Under the pieces are notes generated by a model that was given only the letters and a program-made list of their open reading frames with translations, had not been told where the DNA came from and ran no database searches. Shown here piece by piece: positions 41,934 through 50,511 of a stretch of DNA of 64,000 nucleotides (positions within the stretch are counted from its first letter, which is position 1; every line of letters begins with the position of its first letter). The stretch spans positions 1-64,000 of the forward strand of contig NZ_AUJI01000010.1 in the NCBI RefSeq assembly GCF_000424145.1, read 5' to 3'. Both the position numbers and the translations under genes were made by a program. The stretch is from Butyrivibrio sp. AC2005 (GTDB lineage: Bacteria > Bacillota > Clostridia > Lachnospirales > Lachnospiraceae).

Positions 41934-43340
41934 TTAAAAGTTCTGATAAATAAATCCTGCCGCATCATATCCGGGCCCCCAGATTCCACATGTAACTATA
42001 AGAACCACAGCCGCGATATAAATAAGCCATCTTAGCCATATACCCTGTGTTTTTATCTTCTCTGAAATGCAGATACCATATTTGTTTGCAATATCAACGC
42101 CTATAAGAACACCTATGGCTGCAAACAGAAGAAGTACATTAGGTCTGTCAAGGCCAAGTTCATAAATCGTTCCCTTGGATATAAACCAGGGTGCAGGCTG
42201 AAAGATATGAAGAACCATATACACAGCAGCCTTGATATCCTGGACTCTGAAGAAAATCCATGCGATATTTACAATCATGAAGGTAATAATTATCTTTAGA
42301 AGTCTGTGGGAAAAGCTGATCTTTTTTACTTTAAATATTTCGCAGAGCTTCTCTCTTACAGGGGTAAGCATATGCCCTGCCACCTGATAGATTCCATGCA
42401 GAAGTCCCCATACGGCAAAGGTATAATTTGCACCATGCCATATACCGCTAAGAATGAAAACAATAAGGATATTGATATATTTTCTGACCTTTCCTTTTCT
42501 GTTTCCACCAAGCGGGATATAAACATAATCCTTAAACCAGGAAGACAGAGAAATATGCCATCTTCTCCAGAATTCCTGAACATTGGCTGAAAGATACGGG
42601 GCATCGAAGTTCTTCATAAGATCAAAGCCAAGTACCTTTGCGCATCCGATCGCTATATTACTGTATCCGCCAAAATCACAATATATCTCAAAGGTATAAA
42701 GAATCGAAGCTATAAGCGTGGCAGTACCTGCATATTTCACCGGATTATCATAGATAGTTCCGACTATTATCGCACATCTGTCGGCTATTACCATTTTCAT
42801 GAAATATCCCCACATCATCTGAAGAAGGCCATCTCTCATCCTGTCGTATGAGAAATTATGAGGGTCCCTGAACTGTCTTAACATATGTCCGGCACGCTCA
42901 ATAGGGCCTGATGTAATCTGCGGAAAAAATGAAATAAAAAGTGAAAGAACAAGGAAATTCTTCTCAGCGTACAAATCTCCCCTGTAAACATCAACCATAT
43001 ATCCAATAGCCATAAACATGAAGAAGGACATTCCTACTGCCGAGAGGAAAGTCAGTCCGCTGTATTTTGAAAGTGCCAGAATAATAAGATTTGAGATAAC
43101 CACAATACCCAGTACTGTCTTCCTCTTTGCACCTTCAAGCTTTTCCATGACTCTTGCGCCTATGTATACAGAAAGAGACGTAAACAAAAGTATTGGAAAG
43201 CCCCTTAAATCAAGAGAAAGATAAAAGCCCCAGCTGATCAAAAAAAGCCAAATATATCGAAGCTTAGCGGGAACCAGAAAATAGATAAGTGCCATTACCG
43301 GCAGAAAGATTAAAAATTGAAACGAAACGAGTTGCATCAT
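41934..43340 (-). CDS. MBOAT family O-acyltransferase, second copy
   Basis: 468 residues, about ten helices. FFPQITSGPIERA (138-150), YCDFGGYSNIAIG (220-232), FWRRWHISLSSWFKDYVYIPLGG (257-279) and catalytic His302 in SGIWHG are present. It is a diverged paralogue of the enzyme at 36280 (same motifs, different flanks), so the locus may modify its glycan with two acyl groups or at two sites. Partners are likely the GSSH protein just downstream and the SGNH lipoprotein upstream. Confidence 0.94.
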   Translation of the reverse strand: MMQLVSFQFLIFLPVMALIYFLVPAKLRYIWLFLISWGFYLSLDLRGFPILLFTSLSVYIGARVMEKLEGAKRKTVLGIVVISNLIILALSKYSGLTFLSAVGMSFFMFMAIGYMVDVYRGDLYAEKNFLVLSLFISFFPQITSGPIERAGHMLRQFRDPHNFSYDRMRDGLLQMMWGYFMKMVIADRCAIIVGTIYDNPVKYAGTATLIASILYTFEIYCDFGGYSNIAIGCAKVLGFDLMKNFDAPYLSANVQEFWRRWHISLSSWFKDYVYIPLGGNRKGKVRKYINILIVFILSGIWHGANYTFAVWGLLHGIYQVAGHMLTPVREKLCEIFKVKKISFSHRLLKIIITFMIVNIAWIFFRVQDIKAAVYMVLHIFQPAPWFISKGTIYELGLDRPNVLLLFAAIGVLIGVDIANKYGICISEKIKTQGIWLRWLIYIAAVVLIVTCGIWGPGYDAAGFIYQNF

Positions 43341-43412
43341 TCGACCTCATAATCATTATAAATTGCAGAAATAAAACCGCATAATTAAATAACAGTATAT
43401 CAAAAACACTAC

Positions 43413-43446
43413 AAAAAAAGAAGTGCCGGAGACCTCTCCGGCACTT
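43413..43446 (-). terminator. Intrinsic terminator after the SGNH lipoprotein gene
   Basis: AAGTGCCGGAG (43421-43431), four-base loop, CTCCGGCACTT (43436-43446): perfect 11-bp stem, followed on the minus strand by CTTTTTTT. It separates the lipoprotein gene from the MBOAT gene downstream, so that MBOAT must rely on read-through or a promoter in 43341-43412. Confidence 0.93.
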
Positions 43447-43453
43447 GCTGTAA

Positions 43454-44704
43454 TTATTTCTTTTTCAGGCTCTTTTTATATTCCCAGTAATCAAAACTGT
43501 TGATTTCGAGGTATGGCATCTCACTGTCATCTTTCCCTCTCAGCTTCTGAATTGTGTGAGCGAGAACAGCTGCATAAATCTGTCTTCCCTTCTCAGTATA
43601 GTGCAATCCGTCTGAAAGATAATCCTGAGCTGTTTCATTCTTTAAGTCAAACTGTGATGCATACATTGAATCAAAGTAAGGTATTCCCATTGAATTTGCA
43701 AGATTACTGCACGTATTTGCATATTCCGAAAGGGGTCCTATACCCTTACTTACTGTGTAACTGTCACCTATAAAGACGCCTTCACCATTGTACCAATAGC
43801 AGTATGAAGGTCCGCAAAGAATAAATTGTGCATTGGGGCTTATATTCTTAAGCTCGCCAATTCCGGCAGACAAAGCGCCGTTATATGTATGCGGATCAAG
43901 ACCGGCTGCTGAATTGTACAGATCCTTTCCATTTAGATAATCATTCGCGCCATATTCAATAATGTAAAGATCTACATTTGCAGGCTTTACTTTTTTAAGC
44001 TCAGCTCCTGCAGGATACTGATCAAGAAATTCCGTTTTTATCTTACCTGCAAGGGCATAACAAATTCCTATAAAGCTTGAATCATCAAAGTTCTCCAGAT
44101 CTGTGGACATCTCTCTTCCAAGTGAGGCTGCTGTTCCACCGATAGCAAGATTGTAAAACTTAACCTTTTTGCCAAGAAGTGCGCATGTATATGCAGGGAT
44201 TTCGGATCCTGTTCCTCTTGCATTATCAAACTGACTGTCTCCGATAAAAACTATATCGTAATACTTATCTTTTTCTTCCTTGACTTCCTCCACCTCAGTG
44301 GTCTCAACCGACTGCTGTACTTCCTCCTGAGGAAGCTCAGGTTCAACTATCTCCTCAGTTGTAACTGATACGCCCTCTGCACTGCCCGCGTTAGCCACAT
44401 CTCCATTTGCAGGCTCTGCGTTTTCCGAAGCCTGATTTTCTCCGGTCTGACCACCTGAAGTCTGAGCATCTTCTGCCTGTACCTCTTCTGTCTGTCCTTC
44501 AGCTGCCTGTCCTTCCGTTACCTCTTCGGTCACCTGCTCTGTAGATGCTGTCTCAGAGCTGCTATTATCGGCATTACTGTCCTGATTCTCCGTCTGAATG
44601 GCATTATCCGGATTCTTAGTTGTTAATTTAGATGGATCCCCGCATCCCCAGGCTGTAGTCACCAGTGTAAACACAGCGAGTGCCATAGCTATCTTTCTTT
44701 TCAT
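43454..44704 (-). CDS. SGNH/GDSL-family lipoprotein
   Basis: 416 residues. A lipoprotein signal peptide ends in the lipobox TAWGC with Cys21. Residues about 25-148 are a low-complexity Glu/Gln/Thr/Ser-rich spacer that would carry the domain through the wall. The catalytic domain has complete SGNH blocks: IGDSQFDN (154-161, Ser157), NLAIGGTAASLG (185-196), GANDY (252-256) and DGLHYTEKG (365-373, Asp365/His368). So it is probably an active O-acyl esterase or transferase on a surface glycan, in contrast to the degenerate relative at 34168. It has its own terminator. Confidence 0.92.
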   Translation of the reverse strand: MKRKIAMALAVFTLVTTAWGCGDPSKLTTKNPDNAIQTENQDSNADNSSSETASTEQVTEEVTEGQAAEGQTEEVQAEDAQTSGGQTGENQASENAEPANGDVANAGSAEGVSVTTEEIVEPELPQEEVQQSVETTEVEEVKEEKDKYYDIVFIGDSQFDNARGTGSEIPAYTCALLGKKVKFYNLAIGGTAASLGREMSTDLENFDDSSFIGICYALAGKIKTEFLDQYPAGAELKKVKPANVDLYIIEYGANDYLNGKDLYNSAAGLDPHTYNGALSAGIGELKNISPNAQFILCGPSYCYWYNGEGVFIGDSYTVSKGIGPLSEYANTCSNLANSMGIPYFDSMYASQFDLKNETAQDYLSDGLHYTEKGRQIYAAVLAHTIQKLRGKDDSEMPYLEINSFDYWEYKKSLKKK

Positions 44705-44726
44705 AATAATCTCCTCTCTACTGCGC

Positions 44727-45674
44727 TTATTTACTCTCCTTAAGCAACCTCTTCTTTTCAGTGTTAAGGCTTATCAGGCGCATTTCAAATTCTCTTCTGT
44801 GATTTATAGTAAGGTTATGAAGTATCATCCCTGCAAACATCGACAGAAGCGATGCCATCATTACAAATCCGCACACAATAAGTGTCGGGAATCTATCCAC
44901 AAGCCCCGTCTCAAGATATGCAGCAAAAATCGGCACAAAGAATGCTATCGAAATAACCGCAAGGACAATAGATACAATAAGGAAAAATCCCATTGGCTTA
45001 TAATCCCTGTAAAGCCTTGCAATTGTCATAAGGACCCTCATGCCGTCCGAATAAGTATTAAGCTTGGACTCAGATCCGGCAGGTCTGTCACGGAATTCTA
45101 TGATGTAATTCTCAATCTGCATGTGGTTATTCACCGCATGGATGGTCATTTCTGTCTCAATCTCAAATCCTGTGGACAGAACGGGAAAGGTCTTGGCAAA
45201 TTCATAGCTAAAAGCCCTGAATCCGGTCATTACATCCCTGATGTCACAGTCAAACAAATGATTTATACTCCCTCTAACGAGGCTGTTTCCAAAATTGTGA
45301 AAAGGACGCTTGTTTTCAGTAAAATATGTCGATGATAATCTGTCTCCGACTACCATATCGGCATTTTTCTCAAGTACAAGCTCACACATCCCCGGTGCCG
45401 AATCCATTGGATAGGTGTCATCTCCGTCAACCATAACATAACATTCAGCATCTATCTCACGAAACATTCTTCTAATAACGTTTCCTTTTCCCTGAACATA
45501 TTCATGGCGGACAACTGCGCCATTAGCCTCGGCAATCTCAGCCGTGCGGTCTGAAGAATTGTTGTCATATACATAAATTACAGCATCAGGAAGAGCATTC
45601 CTAGAATCCTTTATTACTTTTTCTATTGTCTGCTCTTCATTATAGCAGGGAATAAGTACTGCTATCTTGTCCAT
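44727..45674 (-). CDS. DPM1/GtrB-like membrane glycosyltransferase (GT2)
   Basis: 315 residues. GT-A domain at the N-terminus: IAVLIPCYNEEQTIEKVIKD (4-23), VYDNNSSDRTAEIA, VMVDGDDTYP with the metal-binding DGDD, MVVGDRLSS and MTGFRAFS. Two C-terminal membrane helices (about 225-250 and 262-285) precede a basic tail. This is the second such enzyme in the locus; it should make a polyprenyl-phosphate-linked sugar. Its neighbours, two polytopic membrane proteins, are possible users of that donor. Confidence 0.91.
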   Translation of the reverse strand: MDKIAVLIPCYNEEQTIEKVIKDSRNALPDAVIYVYDNNSSDRTAEIAEANGAVVRHEYVQGKGNVIRRMFREIDAECYVMVDGDDTYPMDSAPGMCELVLEKNADMVVGDRLSSTYFTENKRPFHNFGNSLVRGSINHLFDCDIRDVMTGFRAFSYEFAKTFPVLSTGFEIETEMTIHAVNNHMQIENYIIEFRDRPAGSESKLNTYSDGMRVLMTIARLYRDYKPMGFFLIVSIVLAVISIAFFVPIFAAYLETGLVDRFPTLIVCGFVMMASLLSMFAGMILHNLTINHRREFEMRLISLNTEKKRLLKESK

Positions 45675-45693
45675 ATAAACCTCTCATCCTTAA

Positions 45694-47448
45694 TTATTCA
45701 AATCCATACACATAAATCGTATATGGTGATCCTTCTGCTTCGTAAACGCCCTTCAGAATCAGATTCTTCTCTTCGGCATTACTGATATCTATTCTGGAAA
45801 AAATATATTTACATCCCAAATCCTTAAGTGCATCGGAATCTATATAAATGTCCCTGTCAGTTACTCCGGTCATGCTTCTTGTGGCCATAACTATAGAGTC
45901 ATCTGTTCCGGAATACAGATAACATCTTGCACCCCAGTCATCAAAGTATATCCTGGTATTTTCTTTTCTCTCAAGAGCGGGAGCTATTACTTTTCTGAAC
46001 TGCTCCTTATATTCCTGTGAATAAAATCCAAGGTAGCCATCAAGGGTAGCTATTCCATTGTATTCCAGCACTGCAGGATGCATTCCGTAGGCAACTGACC
46101 AGTCAGATTCGTTGTAGCCAATATCGTTCTTTATTGTATCAAATAGCTCTGAAGAATAAAACTCTGAGTAGCTAAGCCTGTCTACCTCGTGTCCTGTGCG
46201 GATTCTGTACAGCGTTCCATAGGCAGTATCATAAAGGTCGTTATAATGCTTCGATCCGATAAGTATCACAAATACAGCTACTACAGGAATTATCCTTGAA
46301 CAAAGTCTTAATATGACATTTTCCTTACGAGCCATTCTGATGCATATGATAAACAGTGAAGCATACCATAAAAACGGGCTGAAAAATATAGTTCTGTTAA
46401 ACTGCCACCCTGTAAGAGGCGGAAGAACGAAGGCCACAAAATTTCTCATACCTTCGCTGTAGTATATTCCATAAACAATACTGTTAAAAACAAGCAGTAC
46501 TGCAAACAGGTTATAGACGTCATGAAACATCCCTTTTAAATCTTTTCGGATAATATATCTGACGTTCAGAAATACAAAATATATAACACAGATAGGGAAT
46601 ACAAAGTATGTGTGTGCATCATCAGCATGCATCATACCATTCTTAAATACATCAAAGCTCTCGGCAAGAATCTCCGAAACGCTCATCGATGCATCCTTCA
46701 TGGTGCTTCTGATTGTTATCTCATCCGAAAAGAGCATCGCTCCAAACAATCTGTACTCCAAAAGCACAAATCCTGCCGCAAGGATTATAAGCGCAAGACA
46801 AAGAGGCATTGAGAGCTTTCTGTCTGCAATCAGTCTCCATATAATAGCCAGCACCAGATATCCGAGAATAAACATGCCGAAATATGAAAAATATGACAGC
46901 ACAGGATAAAAAAACAGCAGGACATAATACTTAATTACAGTTTTAGTAAATCCAAGCCTGTATATTTTTCTCAGCAAATAAATCACCAGCGGAATTGAAG
47001 CAAAACATATTCCAAAAGCCGGAAACAAATTGAGAATTCCATAAGCAAAAGCACAAATCCATGCAATATCTCCGGGATTTTCCTCAGGAAGAAAATCCTT
47101 ACAGAGAAGGAGGCAGGAAATCAGTGCTATTATAATTTTTAATATGTACCCTGCAACATACGCCACGTATGTAGGAAGTATCATATAGAGTATGCTGTAT
47201 AAGTAGAATTCACCCGGAAGGTTATCCCTGCTTATCCCATTAAGAAACGGGACATCCACGGCATGTGCCCAGAATGTCCCTGTATTTTTCATCATTTTAT
47301 ACTGGGCCACAAAAAGGTCCAGATTATCAGGTATTGCGATGTAGCTCCTCTCGCCTACAATCATGTACATTAAAAAAGCAGCTACTATAAATAAGCCAAT
47401 AAAGAGGTAATGCCACCTCGATGCGATTCTTCCTGCTACTTCTTTCAC
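45694..47448 (-). CDS. Polytopic membrane protein, GT-C-like (possibly DUF6044)
   Basis: 584 residues starting at a GTG preceded by GGAGGGACT. About twelve membrane helices and a C-terminal soluble domain of about 160 residues (GYNESDWSVAYGMHPAVLEYNG, TLDGYLGFY, IYFDDWGARCYLYSG). The first extracellular loop, IPDNLDLFVAQYKMMKN (about 37-53), has the Asp-x-x-Asp pattern of GT-C enzymes. From memory the sequence is like proteins called DUF6044 in exopolysaccharide clusters; unverified. It may add a side sugar from the polyprenyl-phosphate donor made by the next gene. Confidence 0.82.
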   Translation of the reverse strand: MKEVAGRIASRWHYLFIGLFIVAAFLMYMIVGERSYIAIPDNLDLFVAQYKMMKNTGTFWAHAVDVPFLNGISRDNLPGEFYLYSILYMILPTYVAYVAGYILKIIIALISCLLLCKDFLPEENPGDIAWICAFAYGILNLFPAFGICFASIPLVIYLLRKIYRLGFTKTVIKYYVLLFFYPVLSYFSYFGMFILGYLVLAIIWRLIADRKLSMPLCLALIILAAGFVLLEYRLFGAMLFSDEITIRSTMKDASMSVSEILAESFDVFKNGMMHADDAHTYFVFPICVIYFVFLNVRYIIRKDLKGMFHDVYNLFAVLLVFNSIVYGIYYSEGMRNFVAFVLPPLTGWQFNRTIFFSPFLWYASLFIICIRMARKENVILRLCSRIIPVVAVFVILIGSKHYNDLYDTAYGTLYRIRTGHEVDRLSYSEFYSSELFDTIKNDIGYNESDWSVAYGMHPAVLEYNGIATLDGYLGFYSQEYKEQFRKVIAPALERKENTRIYFDDWGARCYLYSGTDDSIVMATRSMTGVTDRDIYIDSDALKDLGCKYIFSRIDISNAEEKNLILKGVYEAEGSPYTIYVYGFE

Positions 47449-47466
47449 AGTCCCTCCGATCGTTTA

Positions 47467-48462
47467 TCAGTCCTCTTTCTTAAACAATCCCATTCTCTCA
47501 TGTCCGCCGAGCTTATTGGGATCCCTTCCTTCAAGAATAGCCTTTACAATTGTCATACGGAAACCGGCATCAATAAAGTCGCAGTGCTTACAGAATGGCT
47601 CATTCTGTCTTCCCTGGGCAATCTTCCTTCTGACTGCCATAAATTCCTCTGATGCCCAACCATCCTTAAGACTTGTAGTAGCAAGGTCTGCATAATTTGT
47701 AACCTCAAAGTTGTCACAGCAGCATAAGCCAAGCTTTCCATTAGGCATGATCCACATATCAGTAAAGGGAAGGAGACAGGTCTCCTTAATAACCTTCTCA
47801 GTAGCCTGCTTATTCGGTGCAGAACCCGCTCTGTTTGTAAGAACCTCCTGAAGATATCTCATCTGTATCTCAATATCAAGATCCTTGAACTCATCCGGGT
47901 TAGCCTTCACATACTCATAGAGCTCCTGAATATTCTTGTGAAGCTTGAATTCCATGCTGTAATTATTGATAATCAGCTGATCAATATAGGGCTGAATCTG
48001 CTTAACCTTATCAATATTTAATATAAGTCCGTTGGTGCTCATGAAAATAAAGCTATCCGGGAGCTTCTCTCTTGCATATTTATGGCGCTCAACAATTTTA
48101 GTATCAAGCCAGGGCTCATTATTTCCATACAGAGTAAGGTGTCCCTTGTATCCCCAGTCTGCAAGCTGATCAATAATGCTCTTATAGAGATCGTCATCAA
48201 TCTTGCAAAGCGGTCTCTTCTCCGCGTGAACGTTAGCAGTACAGAATGCACAGGTGGAGTTACATCTGTTGATAGTCTCGATGTTTACCACATTCGGCAT
48301 CGGTACTTCCTTAGCATTCATAAAGTAATCTATATAATCCTGTTGCTGCTTATGTCTTGTAGCAAACTGAAGTTTAAGGTATGCTTCGCTAGCAAGCATA
48401 GGAAAATGCTTTCTTGCAAACCATCCGAATTTACCCATAAAACTGTTAACTTTAATTGGCAT
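47467..48462 (-). CDS. Radical SAM protein with SPASM-like C-terminal domain
   Basis: 331 residues. The cluster motif is CNSTCAFC (67-74, CxxxCxxC), followed by GNNEPWLD and the barrel strands FIFMSTNGLIL and IIINNYSMEF-like. The C-terminal part has a Cys group (LGLCCCDN and EPFCKHCDF) typical of SPASM or Twitch domains binding further iron-sulfur clusters. Such proteins in sugar loci can modify nucleotide sugars or lipid-linked sugars (dehydration, epimerisation), and in peptide loci they mature peptides; no short precursor peptide gene was seen here. It has its own promoter, back to back with that of 48607, and a good ribosome site (CGGAGGATAT). Confidence 0.9.
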   Translation of the reverse strand: MPIKVNSFMGKFGWFARKHFPMLASEAYLKLQFATRHKQQQDYIDYFMNAKEVPMPNVVNIETINRCNSTCAFCTANVHAEKRPLCKIDDDLYKSIIDQLADWGYKGHLTLYGNNEPWLDTKIVERHKYAREKLPDSFIFMSTNGLILNIDKVKQIQPYIDQLIINNYSMEFKLHKNIQELYEYVKANPDEFKDLDIEIQMRYLQEVLTNRAGSAPNKQATEKVIKETCLLPFTDMWIMPNGKLGLCCCDNFEVTNYADLATTSLKDGWASEEFMAVRRKIAQGRQNEPFCKHCDFIDAGFRMTIVKAILEGRDPNKLGGHERMGLFKKED

Positions 48463-48498
48463 TTCATATCCTCCGAAAAAACAACTACAACAGCGCTT

Positions 48499-48526
48499 AT
48501 TATATCATAGGTAATTATTTTTTCAA
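48499..48526 (-). promoter_or_regulatory. Promoter of the radical SAM gene
   Basis: On the minus strand TTGAAA (48521-48526), 16 bases, perfect TATAAT (48499-48504), giving a leader of about 30 nt. Its -35 box is 8 bp from the -35 box of the divergent promoter. Confidence 0.8.
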
Positions 48527-48534
48527 CTTAGCGT

Positions 48535-48563
48535 TTGACTGCCTGCGCTCTGTTTCCTATAAT
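48535..48563 (+). promoter_or_regulatory. Promoter of the rightward GT-C-like gene
   Basis: TTGACT (48535-48540), 17 bases, perfect TATAAT (48558-48563); start near 48570, about 37 nt before the chosen ATG. Confidence 0.85.
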
Positions 48564-48606
48564 TAAAGGACTAAACCTATAAATGCTTGTTTATCAGGAG
48601 ACGGTT

Positions 48607-50511
48607 ATGGAGACTACTAATCCGGTATTTCTTATATGCTATTTAGGCATAATCACCATATCGCTTTTTCTCTATAGCAAAAGGGACAGGACTTCCTTTT
48701 CAAAGATTAATCTTTCAGGCATCACCTATAACAAAATTTATACTGTTGTTATACCTTTAGCAGTTATTCTGATAGGTACTGCTCTTCGTTTATATAAATT
48801 GACAAAAATTCCGGAGGGTCTTCATCAGGACGAGGCTTCTATCGGATATGAAGCATATATTCTTTCAGAATTTGGCATGGACCGCGACGGAAACAGGTAT
48901 CCTATCTATCCCATAACCTATGGCTCCGGTGGCGGAAGCCCCCTCATGATCTATCTTAATGCTGTTACCACCTTCCTTTTCGGAAGTAATGTTCTAACCC
49001 TGCGGGCTCTGCCTGCTTTTCTCGGAGTTCTTACACTTGTTGTTACTTTTTTTGTAATTAAAACTCTCAGCCATGAATCTATATTGGTAAGCGACAGTGC
49101 AATATCAATACAATATGTTACAGGTGAGTTTTTGTGGCTTCCCCTGGTAAGCCTCTGCATAGTCAGTTTTTGTCCATGGCATATAATGCTATCCAGATGG
49201 AGTCTTGACAGCAATACTACTCCGTTTTGGGTTCTTCTTGCCATGCTTGTATTTGTAATTGCATCAACAAAGCAAAAGGAATCTACTGCTTTTGACAATA
49301 TCGGTACCCTTTTTAAATCCAGGGACAGAAAAAAAAGAGAGTCACTTCGCGCTGCGGACTCAAAAGCAACCTTTTTGTATGCTCTGTCAGCTTTTTTATA
49401 TGCACTTTGCTTATACAGCTACGGTGCAGCTACGTTTGTAATACCGGTTCACCTTATTTTGATGTGTTTCATTTTTACAAAAAGCAAAAGAATGACCGCC
49501 TTTCAGGTGTTTTGTGGTGTGCTGGTTTTCGCAATCTTCACGGCACCACTCTTTGTTTTTTATGTCATAAATTTCCTTGATCTTCCCGAAGTGATCACTC
49601 CGTTTTTCACAATTACGAAGTTCACTGCCAAACGATCTGTGTTTGCTTCAGGTTCCGGGATACTCCTTGCGATAGGAAAAAACCTATTTACGATTATTAA
49701 AAATCTGACCTATGGAGACTCATCGGAACAGATATTGAATTATATCCCCGGATTTCCGCCCTTCTATGCATTTACCTTCCCCATGACCTTGCTGGGAATA
49801 GTTATCAGTGTTATTCGTGCAAAGAGAGGAGAACTGATCGACCTTGTTATGCATTCTCTTTTCCTCCCGGCCTTATTATTCGGTCTTTTTGTGGAGGAAG
49901 ACATCACAAGAATGGTGCTTATTTTCATCCCCGTCATTTATTATCTGGCAAGGGGTTTTATATTTGTTGTAGGTGAATTTGTTACTGTTGAAAAGGAAGC
50001 TCCATCATCCATAAAGCATTATGCCGCAATATTGGCAAAATCAGTAACACCCTTGCTGTTAATTGTTGCTACACTCCTTTTTTGCAGATCATATTTTAAT
50101 GACTTTAATGATCTGAGCGCAGAGGCCTACATGCCCGGATATGGTCAGGCCTGCGCCTACGCTGACAAGTGTGTTTCAGAGCAATCTACGATTTACTCTA
50201 CTTATGAACACGTATCAGCACCATTTATGGTAGCGCTCTACTACACCAAAACATCGCCCAAAGCTTTTCTTCAGACGGTTCATTATAAGGATCCAAACGC
50301 AGAATTCCGCATTGCCGATTCCTTTACACATTTTAGGTTTGGACTTCCAGATGACATGAATGAAAATGCTGTTACGTATTTAGATGATGGGAGTATCTTT
50401 ATTCTTCATAAAACGCAGCTTGATATACTAAATAATGCTCCGGGATATAATCCCGAAGCATACGTGATAAAGTCATTTGGTAATTTTATAGTTATAAAGG
50501 CAGGGAATTGA
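48607..50511 (+). CDS. GT-C-like polytopic membrane glycosyltransferase (GT39/ArnT-like)
   Basis: 634 residues from the ATG at 48607, which has AGGAG six bases upstream; an ATG eight codons earlier lacks one. About 11-12 helices. The first extracellular loop, IPEGLHQDEASIGYEAY (about 67-83), contains the Asp-Glu pair of GT39/ArnT-type enzymes that use polyprenyl-phosphate sugars, and a C-terminal soluble domain (about 515-634, YEHVSAPFMVALYYTKTS) follows the last helix. It is the only rightward gene inside the 45-kb leftward locus and has its own strong promoter. Its last 39 bp overlap the end of the convergent 50473 gene. Confidence 0.87.
   Translation: METTNPVFLICYLGIITISLFLYSKRDRTSFSKINLSGITYNKIYTVVIPLAVILIGTALRLYKLTKIPEGLHQDEASIGYEAYILSEFGMDRDGNRYPIYPITYGSGGGSPLMIYLNAVTTFLFGSNVLTLRALPAFLGVLTLVVTFFVIKTLSHESILVSDSAISIQYVTGEFLWLPLVSLCIVSFCPWHIMLSRWSLDSNTTPFWVLLAMLVFVIASTKQKESTAFDNIGTLFKSRDRKKRESLRAADSKATFLYALSAFLYALCLYSYGAATFVIPVHLILMCFIFTKSKRMTAFQVFCGVLVFAIFTAPLFVFYVINFLDLPEVITPFFTITKFTAKRSVFASGSGILLAIGKNLFTIIKNLTYGDSSEQILNYIPGFPPFYAFTFPMTLLGIVISVIRAKRGELIDLVMHSLFLPALLFGLFVEEDITRMVLIFIPVIYYLARGFIFVVGEFVTVEKEAPSSIKHYAAILAKSVTPLLLIVATLLFCRSYFNDFNDLSAEAYMPGYGQACAYADKCVSEQSTIYSTYEHVSAPFMVALYYTKTSPKAFLQTVHYKDPNAEFRIADSFTHFRFGLPDDMNENAVTYLDDGSIFILHKTQLDILNNAPGYNPEAYVIKSFGNFIVIKAGN

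Noticed and set aside
44598..45335. 245-codon rightward open frame
   Set aside because: Antisense to the SGNH lipoprotein and GT2 genes; residue make-up (His, Lys, Cys-rich) is that of a shadow frame and no ribosome site is present.
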